Shown: positions 16,681 through 28,095 of the stretch, in pieces | How positions within the stretch are numbered: the stretch's first letter is position 1 | Layout of the letters: each line of letters opens with the position of its first letter | Origin: Microbacterium algeriense | GTDB taxonomy: Bacteria; Actinomycetota; Actinomycetes; Actinomycetales; Microbacteriaceae | Length of the DNA: 64,000 nucleotides | NCBI RefSeq assembly: GCF_008868005.1 | Contig: NZ_WAAO01000002.1 | Location: 868,001 to 932,000 of the forward strand | Reading direction: 5' to 3' | Position numbers and translations under genes: made by a program | Notes under the pieces: generated by a model | Database searches by the model: none | What the model saw: only the letters and a program-made list of their open reading frames with translations | Told to the model about the DNA's origin: nothing

Positions 16681-18303
16681 TCAGCGCGTCCGCTCGAGAG
16701 GGATCACGGCACCCGGGTTGAGGATGCCGGCCGGGTCGAGTTCGCGCTTGATCGCGGCGAGGATCCGCACTCCGGTGTCGCCGATCTCCTCTGCCAGCCA
16801 GGGCGCGTGGTCCCGGCCGACCGCGTGGTGGTGGCTGATCGTCCCCCCGGCCGCCAGGATCGCGTCGTTCGCCCCCGCCTTCACTAATCCCCAGACGGTG
16901 AGCGGATCGGAGCGGATGCCGGCGAGCACGGTGAAGTACAGCGAGGCGCCGGTCGGATAGCCGTGGGAGACGTGGCACATGACGTACGACTTCGCGCCGG
17001 CCTCCGCGAAGCCCCGGGTCAGCGCATCCGCCACGGCCGACCGCAGAGCGTGCAGATTCGACCAGGTCGTCGCCGTCTCCAGCGTCTCGCAGAAGACTCC
17101 CGCGTCGAGCAGCGAGTCCCGCAGGTACGGCCCGTCGAAGCGGCCTTCGAGCCAGTCCTCAGCGGCCCCCTCCCCGGCCGACGATCCTCCCGCTGACGCG
17201 AGGTGGGCGCTCACACGCGCCCGCCGCTCGGCGATCCGCTCCCCCTCGTACACGGTCACCACGCTCGCCCCCTTCGCGAGAGCTTTCCCGATCCGACCGA
17301 TCTGCGCCAGACTCACCGCGGTCTCCGCCTCGTCGGAGAGTCGGATGACGGTCGGACCGCCTCCGTGCTGCGCCACCCGACGCAGGCCCTCGACCCCGGC
17401 GGCGAAGTCCGGGAAGGTCCAGGATTCGAACACCCGGCCGCGCGGGATCGGATGCACCCGCACCCGCACCTCGGTGATGACGCCGAAGATCCCCTCCGAG
17501 CCCAGGAAGATCCTGACCAGGTCGGGGCCGGCCGCCGAACCCGGTGCGCGTCCCAGCTCGATGTCGCCGGTCGGCGTCGCGACCCGGATTCCGGTCACCA
17601 TCGCGTCGAAGCGGCCGTTGCCTGCCGAGTTCTGACCCGAGGACCGCGCCGCCGCGAATCCGCCGATCGTGGCATAGCGGAAGCTCTGCGGGAAGTGCCC
17701 GAGTTCGAGACCGTGCGCGGCGAGCAGCGCCTCCGCCTCCGGCCCGCTCGTGCCGGCGGCCAGCACCGCTTCGCCGCTGATCTCATCGAGGCTGAGCAGT
17801 CCGTCGAGGCGTCGCAGGTCGAGGCTCACGACCGCACGGTGGCCGCCCCGCTCGGGGTCCAGCGCGCCCACGACGCTGGTCCCACCCCCGAACGGGATCA
17901 GCGCGATGCCGCGGTCGACCGCGACGTCCAGGCACGCCCGGACCTCGTCGTGGGTGCTCGGACGCACGACGGCGTCCGGAGCCGCCTGCTCGACCTGTCG
18001 TCGGCGCAGGAGATCGGGCGTCGAGCGGCCGCCGGCGTGGCGGATGCGCGACTCGGCGGAGTCGTCGACGTGCTGCGGGCCGACCGCTGCGCGGAAGGCC
18101 GCGAGGTCGTCCGCGGTCAGAGCAGACGGGGCCAGCTGCACCGCGTCCAGCGCGACCGGCGGCTCGGGTCGCCGGATGCGCCCGAGGAGCAACGGCAGCA
18201 ATGTCCGGACCGCCAGCGGCAAGCCCTTCGCTCGGGAGGGATCGCCCCAGCCGTTCCACCTCATCGTCGGATCCGCATCGATCCTGCCATCCACTCGGCT
18301 CAT
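16681..18303 (-). CDS. FAD-binding oxidase, alkyl-DHAP synthase-like
   Basis: A 540-residue VAO-type flavoprotein. The FAD domain shows IPFGGGTSVVGAL and FPQSFRYATIGG. The C-terminal part carries GGTISHHHAVGRDH, the tri-histidine motif of alkyldihydroxyacetonephosphate synthases, and ends KRELDPAGILNPG. Such enzymes make ether-lipid precursors or oxidise hydroxy acids; actinobacterial members are not well characterised. An alternative start at 18264 (MRWNGWGDPS) fits the family N-terminus better, although neither start has a clear Shine-Dalgarno. It is divergent from the tetR-glpD pair with only 20 bases between starts. Confidence 0.85.
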   Translation of the reverse strand: MSRVDGRIDADPTMRWNGWGDPSRAKGLPLAVRTLLPLLLGRIRRPEPPVALDAVQLAPSALTADDLAAFRAAVGPQHVDDSAESRIRHAGGRSTPDLLRRRQVEQAAPDAVVRPSTHDEVRACLDVAVDRGIALIPFGGGTSVVGALDPERGGHRAVVSLDLRRLDGLLSLDEISGEAVLAAGTSGPEAEALLAAHGLELGHFPQSFRYATIGGFAAARSSGQNSAGNGRFDAMVTGIRVATPTGDIELGRAPGSAAGPDLVRIFLGSEGIFGVITEVRVRVHPIPRGRVFESWTFPDFAAGVEGLRRVAQHGGGPTVIRLSDEAETAVSLAQIGRIGKALAKGASVVTVYEGERIAERRARVSAHLASAGGSSAGEGAAEDWLEGRFDGPYLRDSLLDAGVFCETLETATTWSNLHALRSAVADALTRGFAEAGAKSYVMCHVSHGYPTGASLYFTVLAGIRSDPLTVWGLVKAGANDAILAAGGTISHHHAVGRDHAPWLAEEIGDTGVRILAAIKRELDPAGILNPGAVIPLERTR

Positions 18304-18323
18304 GGGTTACAGTGTGACACATC
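18304..18323. promoter_or_regulatory. short divergent intergenic region between flavoprotein and tetR, candidate operator
   Basis: Only 20 bases separate the two annotated starts. They contain the small inverted repeat GTGT-G-ACAC (18312-18320) and a -10-like TACAGT (18308-18313) for the tetR direction. A TetR autorepressor site here would control both arms. The site is short and the evidence weak. Confidence 0.35.
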
Positions 18324-18902
18324 ATGGAAGAACGTCAACCACAATGGGATGCCACGCAGGAGCGGATCCTCGATGCCGCGGATGCGCTGATCGCCCGGCG
18401 AGGCGTCCGCGGTGTGACGATCGCCGAGCTCGCCCGCCGAGCCGAGCTCAGCCGGCCGACGATCTATCGCAGCTGGAGCGACGCCGACGATGTCGTCCGC
18501 GCCTCACTGCTGCGCCGCGTCGCCCGCATCCTCGCCACGTTCCCCGCGTCGCCGGGGAGTCGGTCCGAACTGGTCGACGACGTCCTGCGGTTCATCTCGC
18601 TCTTCCGCGAGGATCCGCTCTACGCGCATCTGCTCGCCGACGAACCCGAAGCCTTCACCCGTTACACGCTGGAGCGCGTCGGATCGAGCCAGCGGCTCAT
18701 CCTGACCTGGCTCGCCGCAGCGATCGGTGCGGCCCAGGACGACGGATCCGTACGGAAGGGCGTGCCGGACGAGATCGCCGTGATGCTCCTGCTGATCGCG
18801 CAGTCCGCCGTCCTCTCGCACGGAACCGTGTCCGACCTCATTCCCGAGACCGCGTGGGAGCGGGAGCTTCGGGCCGCTCTCGACGGCCTGCTCCGACCAT
18901 GA
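18324..18902 (+). CDS. TetR/AcrR-family transcriptional regulator
   Basis: A 192-residue repressor-type protein. Residues about 10-56 form the TetR helix-turn-helix (RILDAADALIARRGVRGVTI, then ELARRAELSRPTIYRSWSDA). The C-terminal ligand domain is all-helical and gives no clue to the inducer. It overlaps glpD by the sequence ATGA, so the two are translated together, and it faces the flavoprotein-kinase-oxidase operon. The tetR/glpD/flavoprotein/lipid kinase set matches M. tuberculosis Rv2249c-Rv2252, which suggests that it regulates lipid or glycerophosphate metabolism. Confidence 0.9.
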   Translation: MEERQPQWDATQERILDAADALIARRGVRGVTIAELARRAELSRPTIYRSWSDADDVVRASLLRRVARILATFPASPGSRSELVDDVLRFISLFREDPLYAHLLADEPEAFTRYTLERVGSSQRLILTWLAAAIGAAQDDGSVRKGVPDEIAVMLLLIAQSAVLSHGTVSDLIPETAWERELRAALDGLLRP

Positions 18903-20350
18903 CCGCCCACTCCTCCGCCCTCAACGCCGCCCGACGTCGGACCGACCTGGTGCTCGCGTCCGAGGAGACCGCCGACGTGCTCGTGGTCGGCGGCGGGATC
19001 ACCGGGGCGGGGGTCGCCCTCGATGCGGCGTCACGAGGACTGCGCGTGACGCTGATCGAAGCGGAGGACCTCGCGTTCGGAACCAGCCGATTCAGTTCCA
19101 AGCTCGTCCACGGCGGTCTCCGTTACCTCGCCACCGGCGACGTCGCCACCGCGAGGGAGAGCGCGGCGGAACGCCATCTCCTGATGACGGCGATCGCACC
19201 GCACCTGATCCGCCCCCTCGGACAGCTGCTGCCCTTCAGCGCGGACGTCACGATGCGCCAGCGCGGAGCCGGAGCGGTCGGGATGGCCCTGGGCGACTTG
19301 CTGCGGGTGAAGGCACGGACGCCACGGACCGTGCTCCCCCGCCCGCACCTCGTCTCCACCAGGACGGCGATGCGGCTCGCCCCGGCGCTCGACCCGCCAG
19401 GCCTGAGGGGCGGGATGCTCTCCTACGACGGACAGCTGGTCGACGATGCCCGGCTGGTCGCCACGGTGGCTCGCACCGCGGCCGCTCGCGGCGCCCGTAT
19501 CCTCACCCGCGTCCGCGCGATCACCCTCCGCGGAGACGGCGCCACGGTGCAGGACACGATGAGCGGCGAGAGGTTCGAGGTCAGGGCCCGCGCCGTCGTC
19601 AACGCGACCGGCGTCTGGGCCGGCGCCCTCGACGGGTCCATCCGGGTGCGCCCGAGCCGTGGCACCCACCTCGTGCTCGACGCGGCCGATCTCGGACAGC
19701 CGACGACCGCGCTGACGATCCCGCACGAGGGATCGATCAGCCGGTACGTCTTCGTGCTGCCCCAGGCCCACGGGCGCGTGCTCGTGGGCCTCACCGACGA
19801 GAACGCCCCCGGACCGGTCCCCCGCATCGCCCAGCCCACCGAGGCCGAGATCGACTTCCTGCTGCGCACGCTCAACCGGGTGCTGCGAGAGCCGATCGGG
19901 CGCGACCGGGTGCGAGGAGCGTTCGCGGGGCTGCGACCGCTCGTCGACAACGACACCGCGGCCACAGCGGACATCTCGCGGCGACACCTGGTCGCCGTCT
20001 CCGAGACAGGGTTCGTCACGGTTCTCGGGGGCAAGCTCACCACCTACCGGCGGATGGCGGAGGACGCGGTCGACCTGGTGGCGCAGACGCGACGACTCCG
20101 CGCCGCTCCGAGCCGGACCGCCTCGCTGCGGCTGGTCGACCGTGCCGTGCCTGCGGACGCTGCTCCGCTCGACGAGGCGACAGGGCTGAACGCGGCCGAG
20201 GTCGAGTTCGCGGTACGCAGCGAAGGGGCGATGACCGCGGACGACGTGCTCGATCGGCGCACGCGCATCGGACTCGTGGACACGGACCGCGAGCGATGCC
20301 TCCCGGTCGTCGAAGCACTCGTCGCCCGCACCCTCGCCGGCCTCGGCTGA
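18899..20350 (+). CDS. glpD: FAD-dependent glycerol-3-phosphate dehydrogenase
   Basis: A 483-residue GlpD. The FAD motif VLVVGGGITGAGVALDAA (residues about 22-40), FSSKLVHGGLRYL and the C-terminal FAD signature TVLGGKLTTYRRMAEDAVD are all clear. It oxidises glycerol-3-phosphate to DHAP and passes electrons to quinones. Typical actinobacterial GlpD is roughly 550-580 residues. Here the helical C-terminal domain is short (about 75 residues after TTYRRM), although it ends normally without sign of frameshift. The ATG at 18899 overlaps the tetR stop. The product connects with the lipid kinase and alkyl-DHAP-synthase-like neighbours through DHAP/G3P. Confidence 0.9.
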   Translation: MTAHSSALNAARRRTDLVLASEETADVLVVGGGITGAGVALDAASRGLRVTLIEAEDLAFGTSRFSSKLVHGGLRYLATGDVATARESAAERHLLMTAIAPHLIRPLGQLLPFSADVTMRQRGAGAVGMALGDLLRVKARTPRTVLPRPHLVSTRTAMRLAPALDPPGLRGGMLSYDGQLVDDARLVATVARTAAARGARILTRVRAITLRGDGATVQDTMSGERFEVRARAVVNATGVWAGALDGSIRVRPSRGTHLVLDAADLGQPTTALTIPHEGSISRYVFVLPQAHGRVLVGLTDENAPGPVPRIAQPTEAEIDFLLRTLNRVLREPIGRDRVRGAFAGLRPLVDNDTAATADISRRHLVAVSETGFVTVLGGKLTTYRRMAEDAVDLVAQTRRLRAAPSRTASLRLVDRAVPADAAPLDEATGLNAAEVEFAVRSEGAMTADDVLDRRTRIGLVDTDRERCLPVVEALVARTLAGLG

Positions 20351-20486
20351 CCCGCCCCGCGGATCCGCGGCCGTCCGTATCCGGGGCGCGGCACAGCGGC
20401 GAACACGGAGCGAACAGCGGATGAACTCCGCTGCTCCGGGCTCCCGCGCGACGTCAGGACCGGTGCCGACCCGGCACAGTGGTGAC

Positions 20487-21182
20487 ATGGACATGCTCTT
20501 CACCATGCTGGGCGGCAAGGGGATGTCGGGGCTGCTGAAGACCGGCACGGCGATCCTCACCATGCTCCTGGTGCTGCCGGCCCTCCTGAAGCTCTTCGTC
20601 GTCACGGTCGACGAAGGATGGGCCGCGATCCGCACCCGCAACGGCAAACCCATCATCCGCAACCGTCCGCAGCGCCGCCCGAGCAACCGCGGCGGGGCCG
20701 TCGGCGAGGTGGTCGTGCTCGACCCCGGATCGCACGGGGCCTTCCCGCTGTTCTTCTGGTACCGCCTCATCGACGTGCGCTGCCGTGCCACCGATCTCCC
20801 TGTGCGTGAGCTGGCCGGAGCGACCGGGCACCAGCACCGCGTCCATGCCTCTTTCGAGTGGCGTCCGATACCCACGGGGCGAGACCTGAGGGTGTTCGAG
20901 CTCGACGTGGTGAACGTGACCGAGCGGGCCTCCAACATCGTCGGTGCAGCGCTGCGCGACGTGGTCCGTGGTCTCGACGGCCCCCAACTGCCGCACAACG
21001 ACGAGATCAACACGCGCGTGATCGCCGCCAGCGCGGACGAGGTGCGGCGCGCCTGCGGCGTGGAGCTCGTCCGCGTCATGGTCACGGGCGACGCGCTCAC
21101 CGACGGCTACCTGCTCTCCACGGCGCTGCGCGACACCGATCGCGGGGCGCAGGCCGTCGCGGCCCTGCACGCGCTGAACTGA
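20487..21182 (+). CDS. SPFH/band-7-like membrane-anchored protein
   Basis: A 231-residue protein with one hydrophobic N-terminal segment (AILTMLLVLPALLKLFVVTV) followed by a domain resembling SPFH/prohibitin proteins: DEGWAAIRTRNGKPI, then VVVLDPGSHGAFPLFFWYRL, then a strand-rich region with IDVRCRATDLPV. SPFH proteins form membrane scaffolds. The ATG at 20487 is preferred to an upstream start because the membrane segment then begins close to the N-terminus. No NfeD-type partner lies nearby. The assignment rests on pattern, not on a strong motif. Confidence 0.6.
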   Translation: MDMLFTMLGGKGMSGLLKTGTAILTMLLVLPALLKLFVVTVDEGWAAIRTRNGKPIIRNRPQRRPSNRGGAVGEVVVLDPGSHGAFPLFFWYRLIDVRCRATDLPVRELAGATGHQHRVHASFEWRPIPTGRDLRVFELDVVNVTERASNIVGAALRDVVRGLDGPQLPHNDEINTRVIAASADEVRRACGVELVRVMVTGDALTDGYLLSTALRDTDRGAQAVAALHALN

Positions 21183-21185
21183 ACG

Positions 21186-21207
21186 CCCGGGGGCCGTGGA
21201 CCCCGGG
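21186..21207. terminator. weak hairpin between SPFH gene and dxs
   Basis: A 7-base inverted repeat (CCCGGGG at 21186-21192 with CCCCGGG at 21201-21207) and an 8-base loop between convergent stop codons. It is GC-only and short, so a modest terminator at best. Confidence 0.5.
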
Positions 21208-21213
21208 AACCGC

Positions 21214-23154
21214 TCAGCGGCGCTCGTGCAGGGGAAGGTCGATCGTGCCCGTCTCCCCGGCGTCGCGCGCCTTGGGGATGCGGGTGCCGAGCACCTGCGA
21301 CACGATGTCCTGGGCGATCTTGGGGGCCGTGAGCCCGGCGTCGGCCAGGATCTGGTCGCGCGAGGCGTGGTCGATGAACTCGTCCGGCAGACCCAGCTCG
21401 TCCACCGCGGTGTCGATCCCCGCCTCACGGAGCACCTGACGCACGCGCGTGCCGATGCCGCCGACGCGGATGCCGTCCTCGAGGGTGATGACGAGACGGT
21501 GGTGGCGGGCGAGTTCGACGATCGACGGCTGCACCGGGATCGCCCAGCGCGGGTCGATGACGGTCGCCCCGATCCCCTGCGCCCGCAGGCGGTCGGCGAC
21601 GTCCAGCGCCAGCTCGGCGAACGGGCCGATCGCGACGATGAGCACGTCCTCGGACTCGCCGCGGGCGAGCACGTCCACGCCGTCCTCCAGACGCTCGATG
21701 GCCGGGAGATCCGCGGCGACCTCGCCCTTCGGGAACCGGATCACGGTCGGCGCATCCGATACCGCGACGGCCTCGTCGAGCGCCTCGGTCAACCGGGCAC
21801 CGTCACGCGGAGCGGCGATGCGGATGTGCGGCACGATCTGCAGCATCGCCAGATCCCACATCCCGTGGTGGCTGGGTCCATCCGGTCCGGTGACGCCGGC
21901 GCGGTCCAGGACGAAGGTCACACCGGCGCGGTGCAGCGCGACGTCCATCAGCACCTGGTCGAAGGCGCGGCCCATGAACGTGGCGTACAGGGCCACGACG
22001 GGGTGGAGCCCGCCGAACGCGAGTCCGGCCGCGGAGGCCACGGCGTGCTGCTCGGCGATGCCGACGTCGTACACCCGGTCGGGGAAGCGCTCGGCGAACG
22101 GTGCGAGCCCCGTGGGGCGGAGCATCGCCGCGGTCATGGCGATCACGTCCTCCCGCTGCTCGCCCACCGAGACCAGCGCCTCGGAGAACACGTCCGTCCA
22201 GCCGCGTCCCCCCGAAGACAGCGTCTCCCCCGTCGTCGGGTCGATGCGTCCGACCGCGTGGAACTGATCGGCGTCGTCGTCGCGCGCGGGCTGGTAACCC
22301 CGCCCCTTCTCCGTGATGGCGTGCACGATGACCGGCGCACCGTACGACTTCGCCAGCTCGAGGGTCTCCAGCAGCGCGGGGAGGTCGTGTCCGTCGACGG
22401 GGCCGAGGTACTTGATGTCGAGGTTGGAGTACAGCGCCTCGTTGTTCGTGAAACGCGACAGGAAGCCGTGCGTGCCCCCGCGGACACCTCGGAACACGGC
22501 CCGCCCGACGGGACCGAAGGCACGGAAGAGACGGTCGGACCTGTTGTGCAGGTCCTTGTAGGCGGCTGCCGTCCTGACGCGGTTGAGGTACCGCGACATG
22601 CCGCCGATCGTCGGGGCGTAGGAGCGGCCGTTGTCGTTGACGACGATCACGAGGTTGCGATCGTTGTCGTCGGAGATGTTGTTCAGCGCCTCCCAGGTCA
22701 TGCCGCCGGTGAGTGCGCCATCGCCCACGACGGCGACCACGTGGCGGTCCGCGCGTCCGGTCGCGGTGAGGGCGCGTGAGACGCCGTCCGCCCAGCTGAG
22801 AGAGCTCGACGCATGCGAGGACTCCACGACGTCGTGCGGGCTCTCCGCGCGCTGGGGGTAGCCGGCCAGACCGCCGCGCACCCGCAGTCCGGAGAAGTCC
22901 TGACGGCCGGTGAGCAGCTTGTGCACGTAGGACTGGTGCCCGGTGTCGAAGATGAAGGGGTCCTCCGGCGAGGAGAACACGCGGTGCAGCGCGATCGTCA
23001 GCTCGACGACGCCCAGATTCGGTCCGAGGTGGCCCCCGGTGCGCGACACGTTCTCGACGAGGAACGCACGGATCTCCGTGGCGAGCTCCTCGAGCTGCTC
23101 GGTCGACAGCCCGTCCAGATCTCGGGGTCCTGAGATGCTCGGAAGAATGGGCAT
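21214..23154 (-). CDS. dxs: 1-deoxy-D-xylulose-5-phosphate synthase
   Basis: A 646-residue DXS, the first enzyme of the non-mevalonate isoprenoid pathway, condensing pyruvate and glyceraldehyde-3-phosphate with thiamine diphosphate. It begins MPILPSISGPRDLDGLS and shows the His in GGHLGPNLGVVELT, the ThDP motif VVGDGALTGGMTWEALNNI, and the transketolase-type HDRAGV equivalent FVLDRAGVTGPDGPSHHG. The C-terminal transketolase domain is complete. The ATG at 23154 has GTGAGGAGG upstream; a longer frame is ignored. It stands alone, separated from aconitase by a strong terminator. Confidence 0.96.
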   Translation of the reverse strand: MPILPSISGPRDLDGLSTEQLEELATEIRAFLVENVSRTGGHLGPNLGVVELTIALHRVFSSPEDPFIFDTGHQSYVHKLLTGRQDFSGLRVRGGLAGYPQRAESPHDVVESSHASSSLSWADGVSRALTATGRADRHVVAVVGDGALTGGMTWEALNNISDDNDRNLVIVVNDNGRSYAPTIGGMSRYLNRVRTAAAYKDLHNRSDRLFRAFGPVGRAVFRGVRGGTHGFLSRFTNNEALYSNLDIKYLGPVDGHDLPALLETLELAKSYGAPVIVHAITEKGRGYQPARDDDADQFHAVGRIDPTTGETLSSGGRGWTDVFSEALVSVGEQREDVIAMTAAMLRPTGLAPFAERFPDRVYDVGIAEQHAVASAAGLAFGGLHPVVALYATFMGRAFDQVLMDVALHRAGVTFVLDRAGVTGPDGPSHHGMWDLAMLQIVPHIRIAAPRDGARLTEALDEAVAVSDAPTVIRFPKGEVAADLPAIERLEDGVDVLARGESEDVLIVAIGPFAELALDVADRLRAQGIGATVIDPRWAIPVQPSIVELARHHRLVITLEDGIRVGGIGTRVRQVLREAGIDTAVDELGLPDEFIDHASRDQILADAGLTAPKIAQDIVSQVLGTRIPKARDAGETGTIDLPLHERR

Positions 23155-23263
23155 CTGCGCCTCCTCACAGGCTCCGCCGGAAGCGCCCGACGACGGTGCG
23201 GGCACCTCACGATCCTACCCCGCGACCCTCGGAGACCCCGGTGAGCGGACACCCCCTTGACAC

Positions 23264-23303
23264 GACGGAGGGGCCCGTGTCCGAAGACCCGGGCCCCTCC
23301 GTC
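23264..23303. terminator. hairpin terminator after acn
   Basis: A perfect 14-base inverted repeat (23264-23277 with 23290-23303) with a 12-base loop, beginning 8 bases after the aconitase stop and lying upstream of the dxs promoter region. Confidence 0.85.
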
Positions 23304-23310
23304 TGCGCGC

Positions 23311-26145
<2,835 letters not shown>

Positions 26146-26270
26146 GAATCCGTCTCCTTCTATTCGGATGGGAGCGACAGGCGCCTCCATCTTGCTCGCC
26201 AGCGAGCTCCTGCGGCTAGCAAGGCGCACCTAACCAGTCTGCTCCGCACAGCCCGCGGGCGAAAGCCTGC

Positions 26271-26296
26271 GATTTATCTTGATGTCAAGATAAATC
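26271..26296. promoter_or_regulatory. 26-bp perfect palindrome upstream of acnA, candidate MarR-type operator
   Basis: Two 12-base arms (left GATTTATCTTGA, right TCAAGATAAATC) flank the centre TG. It is markedly AT-rich compared with its surroundings. The minus strand across the centre reads TTGACA, a good -35 box for acnA. The last palindrome base lies 2 bases from the end of the DUF3159 gene. Symmetric TATCTTGA-N2-TCAAGATA sites are typical of MarR-family regulators; Streptomyces TamR, of that family, controls an aconitase gene. The regulator itself is not in this window. Confidence 0.65.
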
Positions 26297-26298
26297 TA

Positions 26299-27033
26299 TC
26301 ACGCCTCCGCGCGCTTCTCGTCCTCCGGCACGCGGGGGTGGAGTGCCCGTACGACGAGCCACGTGACGGCGATCAGGGGCGCGAACAGCGGCAGGCCCAT
26401 GATGAGCTTGAGCGTTCCGAGCGCCGTCACGTCGCCGGACAGGTACAGCGGCAGCTGCACAGCGAGACGAGCGAAGAACAGCGCGGCCCAGGCGATCCCG
26501 AGCCAGAAGTACGCGCGGCGCTTGCGTCGATCCTGACGCCAGGTCGTGCCCTCCCCCATCAGGAAGCCGACGGCAAGGCCGATGAGCGACCAGCCGATCA
26601 GGGCGGAGACGAGGATGACCGTCCCGTACGCGGCGTTGGTGATGAGGCCGGGGACGAAGTTGTCGGCCCCGCGACCGGTCCACAGCGCCAGGGCGGCCGC
26701 GGCCACAGCGGCGATGAGCCCGCCGAGAGCGGCGGACGGCGGGGATTTCTGCAGGAGTCGGATGATCGTGAAGACGGCGGCCAGGCCGACCGAGACACCC
26801 AGGGAGAGGATGAGCGGCTTCGGCGCGATCGTGAACAGGACGACGAACGCGAGGCTCGGCAGCACGGATTCGAGGATGCCGCGCCAGCCGCCCATCGCGG
26901 ACCACACGACCTTGTGGGTGCTCGCGCTCTCCGCCGGGTCGAGGCCGGCCCGGCGGGCTGCGGTGCCGAGCGCCTCGCCGAGGATGTCGGAGGCGCGCCT
27001 CTCCCGCTCGGCGTCGGACTCGGGGGTGCTCAC
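26299..27033 (-). CDS. DUF3159 integral membrane protein
   Basis: A 244-residue protein with a charged N-terminus, then about six membrane segments arranged in two groups separated by a basic loop (WRQDRRKRRAYFW). It belongs to the actinobacterial DUF3159 family, recognised by GGWRGILESVLPSLAFVVLF. Function unknown. The GTG start overlaps the DUF3710 stop by 4 bases, making a dut-DUF3710-DUF3159 operon, an order conserved in Actinobacteria. Its stop lies 2 bases from the acnA upstream palindrome, so readthrough into acnA is possible. Confidence 0.85.
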   Translation of the reverse strand: MSTPESDAERERRASDILGEALGTAARRAGLDPAESASTHKVVWSAMGGWRGILESVLPSLAFVVLFTIAPKPLILSLGVSVGLAAVFTIIRLLQKSPPSAALGGLIAAVAAAALALWTGRGADNFVPGLITNAAYGTVILVSALIGWSLIGLAVGFLMGEGTTWRQDRRKRRAYFWLGIAWAALFFARLAVQLPLYLSGDVTALGTLKLIMGLPLFAPLIAVTWLVVRALHPRVPEDEKRAEA

Positions 27034-27617
27034 GCGGAGCCCGGCGTCGCCGGCATCTTGAGGGGGATGAGATCGCGCGGCGGCATCGGGGCGCCGCCGC
27101 GGACGACCACGATCGAGCGGAACAGGTCTTCGACCTTCGCGGCGGCCTCGGGGTCGGACGCACCGGCGCCGCCGATCACGCCGCGCAGGAACCAGCGCGG
27201 CCCGTCGATGCCGATGAAACGCGCGAGCCGCAGCCCCGAGCCCTCGGCGGCGGTCGCGGGGACCTCGGCGAGGAGCTCCTTGCCGAGGGGGCCTTCGCGT
27301 TCCTCCACACGGCCGCCCTGCGCCTTGACCTGGTCGCGCAGCTGGACGCGGGTCTCGTCCCAGAGCCCACCCGTGCGCGGGGCGGCGAAGGGCTGCACCT
27401 GCAGCGAGGAGTCGGCGTAGTCGAGTCCGACTGCGACGATGCGCTTGGACTGCTCCTCGACCTCCAGGCGCAGGTTCAGCCCCTCGCGCGGGAGGATCTT
27501 GATCCCGCCGAGGTCGATGTACGGGCGGACGGGGTTCGCCTCGGAGTCGTCGAAGGGCCCTTCGACGGCCCGGTTCGCCGGCGCGGACTTCGACGGCGTC
27601 TCGTTGTTGTCAGTCAT
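27030..27617 (-). CDS. DUF3710 domain-containing protein
   Basis: A 195-residue soluble protein of the DUF3710 family, with the core YIDLGGIKILPREGLNLRLE and the later GPRWFLRGVIGGAG. It is found almost only in Actinobacteria beside dut; its function is unknown. The ATG at 27617 lies inside the last codons of dut (8-base overlap), which supports this start over a longer frame. It is the middle gene of an operon of three. Confidence 0.87.
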   Translation of the reverse strand: MTDNNETPSKSAPANRAVEGPFDDSEANPVRPYIDLGGIKILPREGLNLRLEVEEQSKRIVAVGLDYADSSLQVQPFAAPRTGGLWDETRVQLRDQVKAQGGRVEEREGPLGKELLAEVPATAAEGSGLRLARFIGIDGPRWFLRGVIGGAGASDPEAAAKVEDLFRSIVVVRGGAPMPPRDLIPLKMPATPGSA

Positions 27618-28083
27618 TGGCCTGCCCTGCTTCGTTCGGGATGTTCCCTGCCTGGTATCCGGTGGAGCCGAATCCGCCGGCACCGCGGACGCTCTCCGGC
27701 AGCTCGTCGACCGGGATGAACGTCGCACGCGTCACCGGCATGATGATCAGCTGCGCGATGCGATCGCCGACCGCCACATCGTACGCGCTGTTGTTGTCGG
27801 TGTTGATCAGGCTCACCTTGATCTCGCCGCGGTAGCCCGCGTCGACGGTGCCCGGCGAGTTCACGATCGAGATGCCGTGCTTGGCGGCGAGCCCGCTGCG
27901 CGGGACGACGAAGGCCGCATATCCGTCGGGGAGTGCGATCCGCACGCCGGTCGCGACGAGCGCCCGCTCCCCCGGCTCGAGGTGCACCGCCTCCGCGGCG
28001 ACCAGATCGGCGCCGGCGTCACCCGGATGCGCGTACCCGGGCACCACTGCGGCGATAATGGGGACATCAACGGAATCGGTCAC
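27610..28083 (-). CDS. dut: dUTP diphosphatase
   Basis: A 157-residue trimeric-type dUTPase hydrolysing dUTP to dUMP and pyrophosphate. The five family motifs are present: AHPGDAGADL, PRSGLAAKHG, GTVDAGYRGEI, RIAQLII, and the C-terminal arm RGAGGFGSTG. It starts at GTG 28083. On the minus strand TAGCCT (28095-28090) ends six bases earlier, so the transcript is probably leaderless. It leads the DUF3710-DUF3159 operon and is divergent from the DUF3093 gene. Confidence 0.96.
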   Translation of the reverse strand: MTDSVDVPIIAAVVPGYAHPGDAGADLVAAEAVHLEPGERALVATGVRIALPDGYAAFVVPRSGLAAKHGISIVNSPGTVDAGYRGEIKVSLINTDNNSAYDVAVGDRIAQLIIMPVTRATFIPVDELPESVRGAGGFGSTGYQAGNIPNEAGQAND

Positions 28084-28095
28084 CCCATGAGGCTA

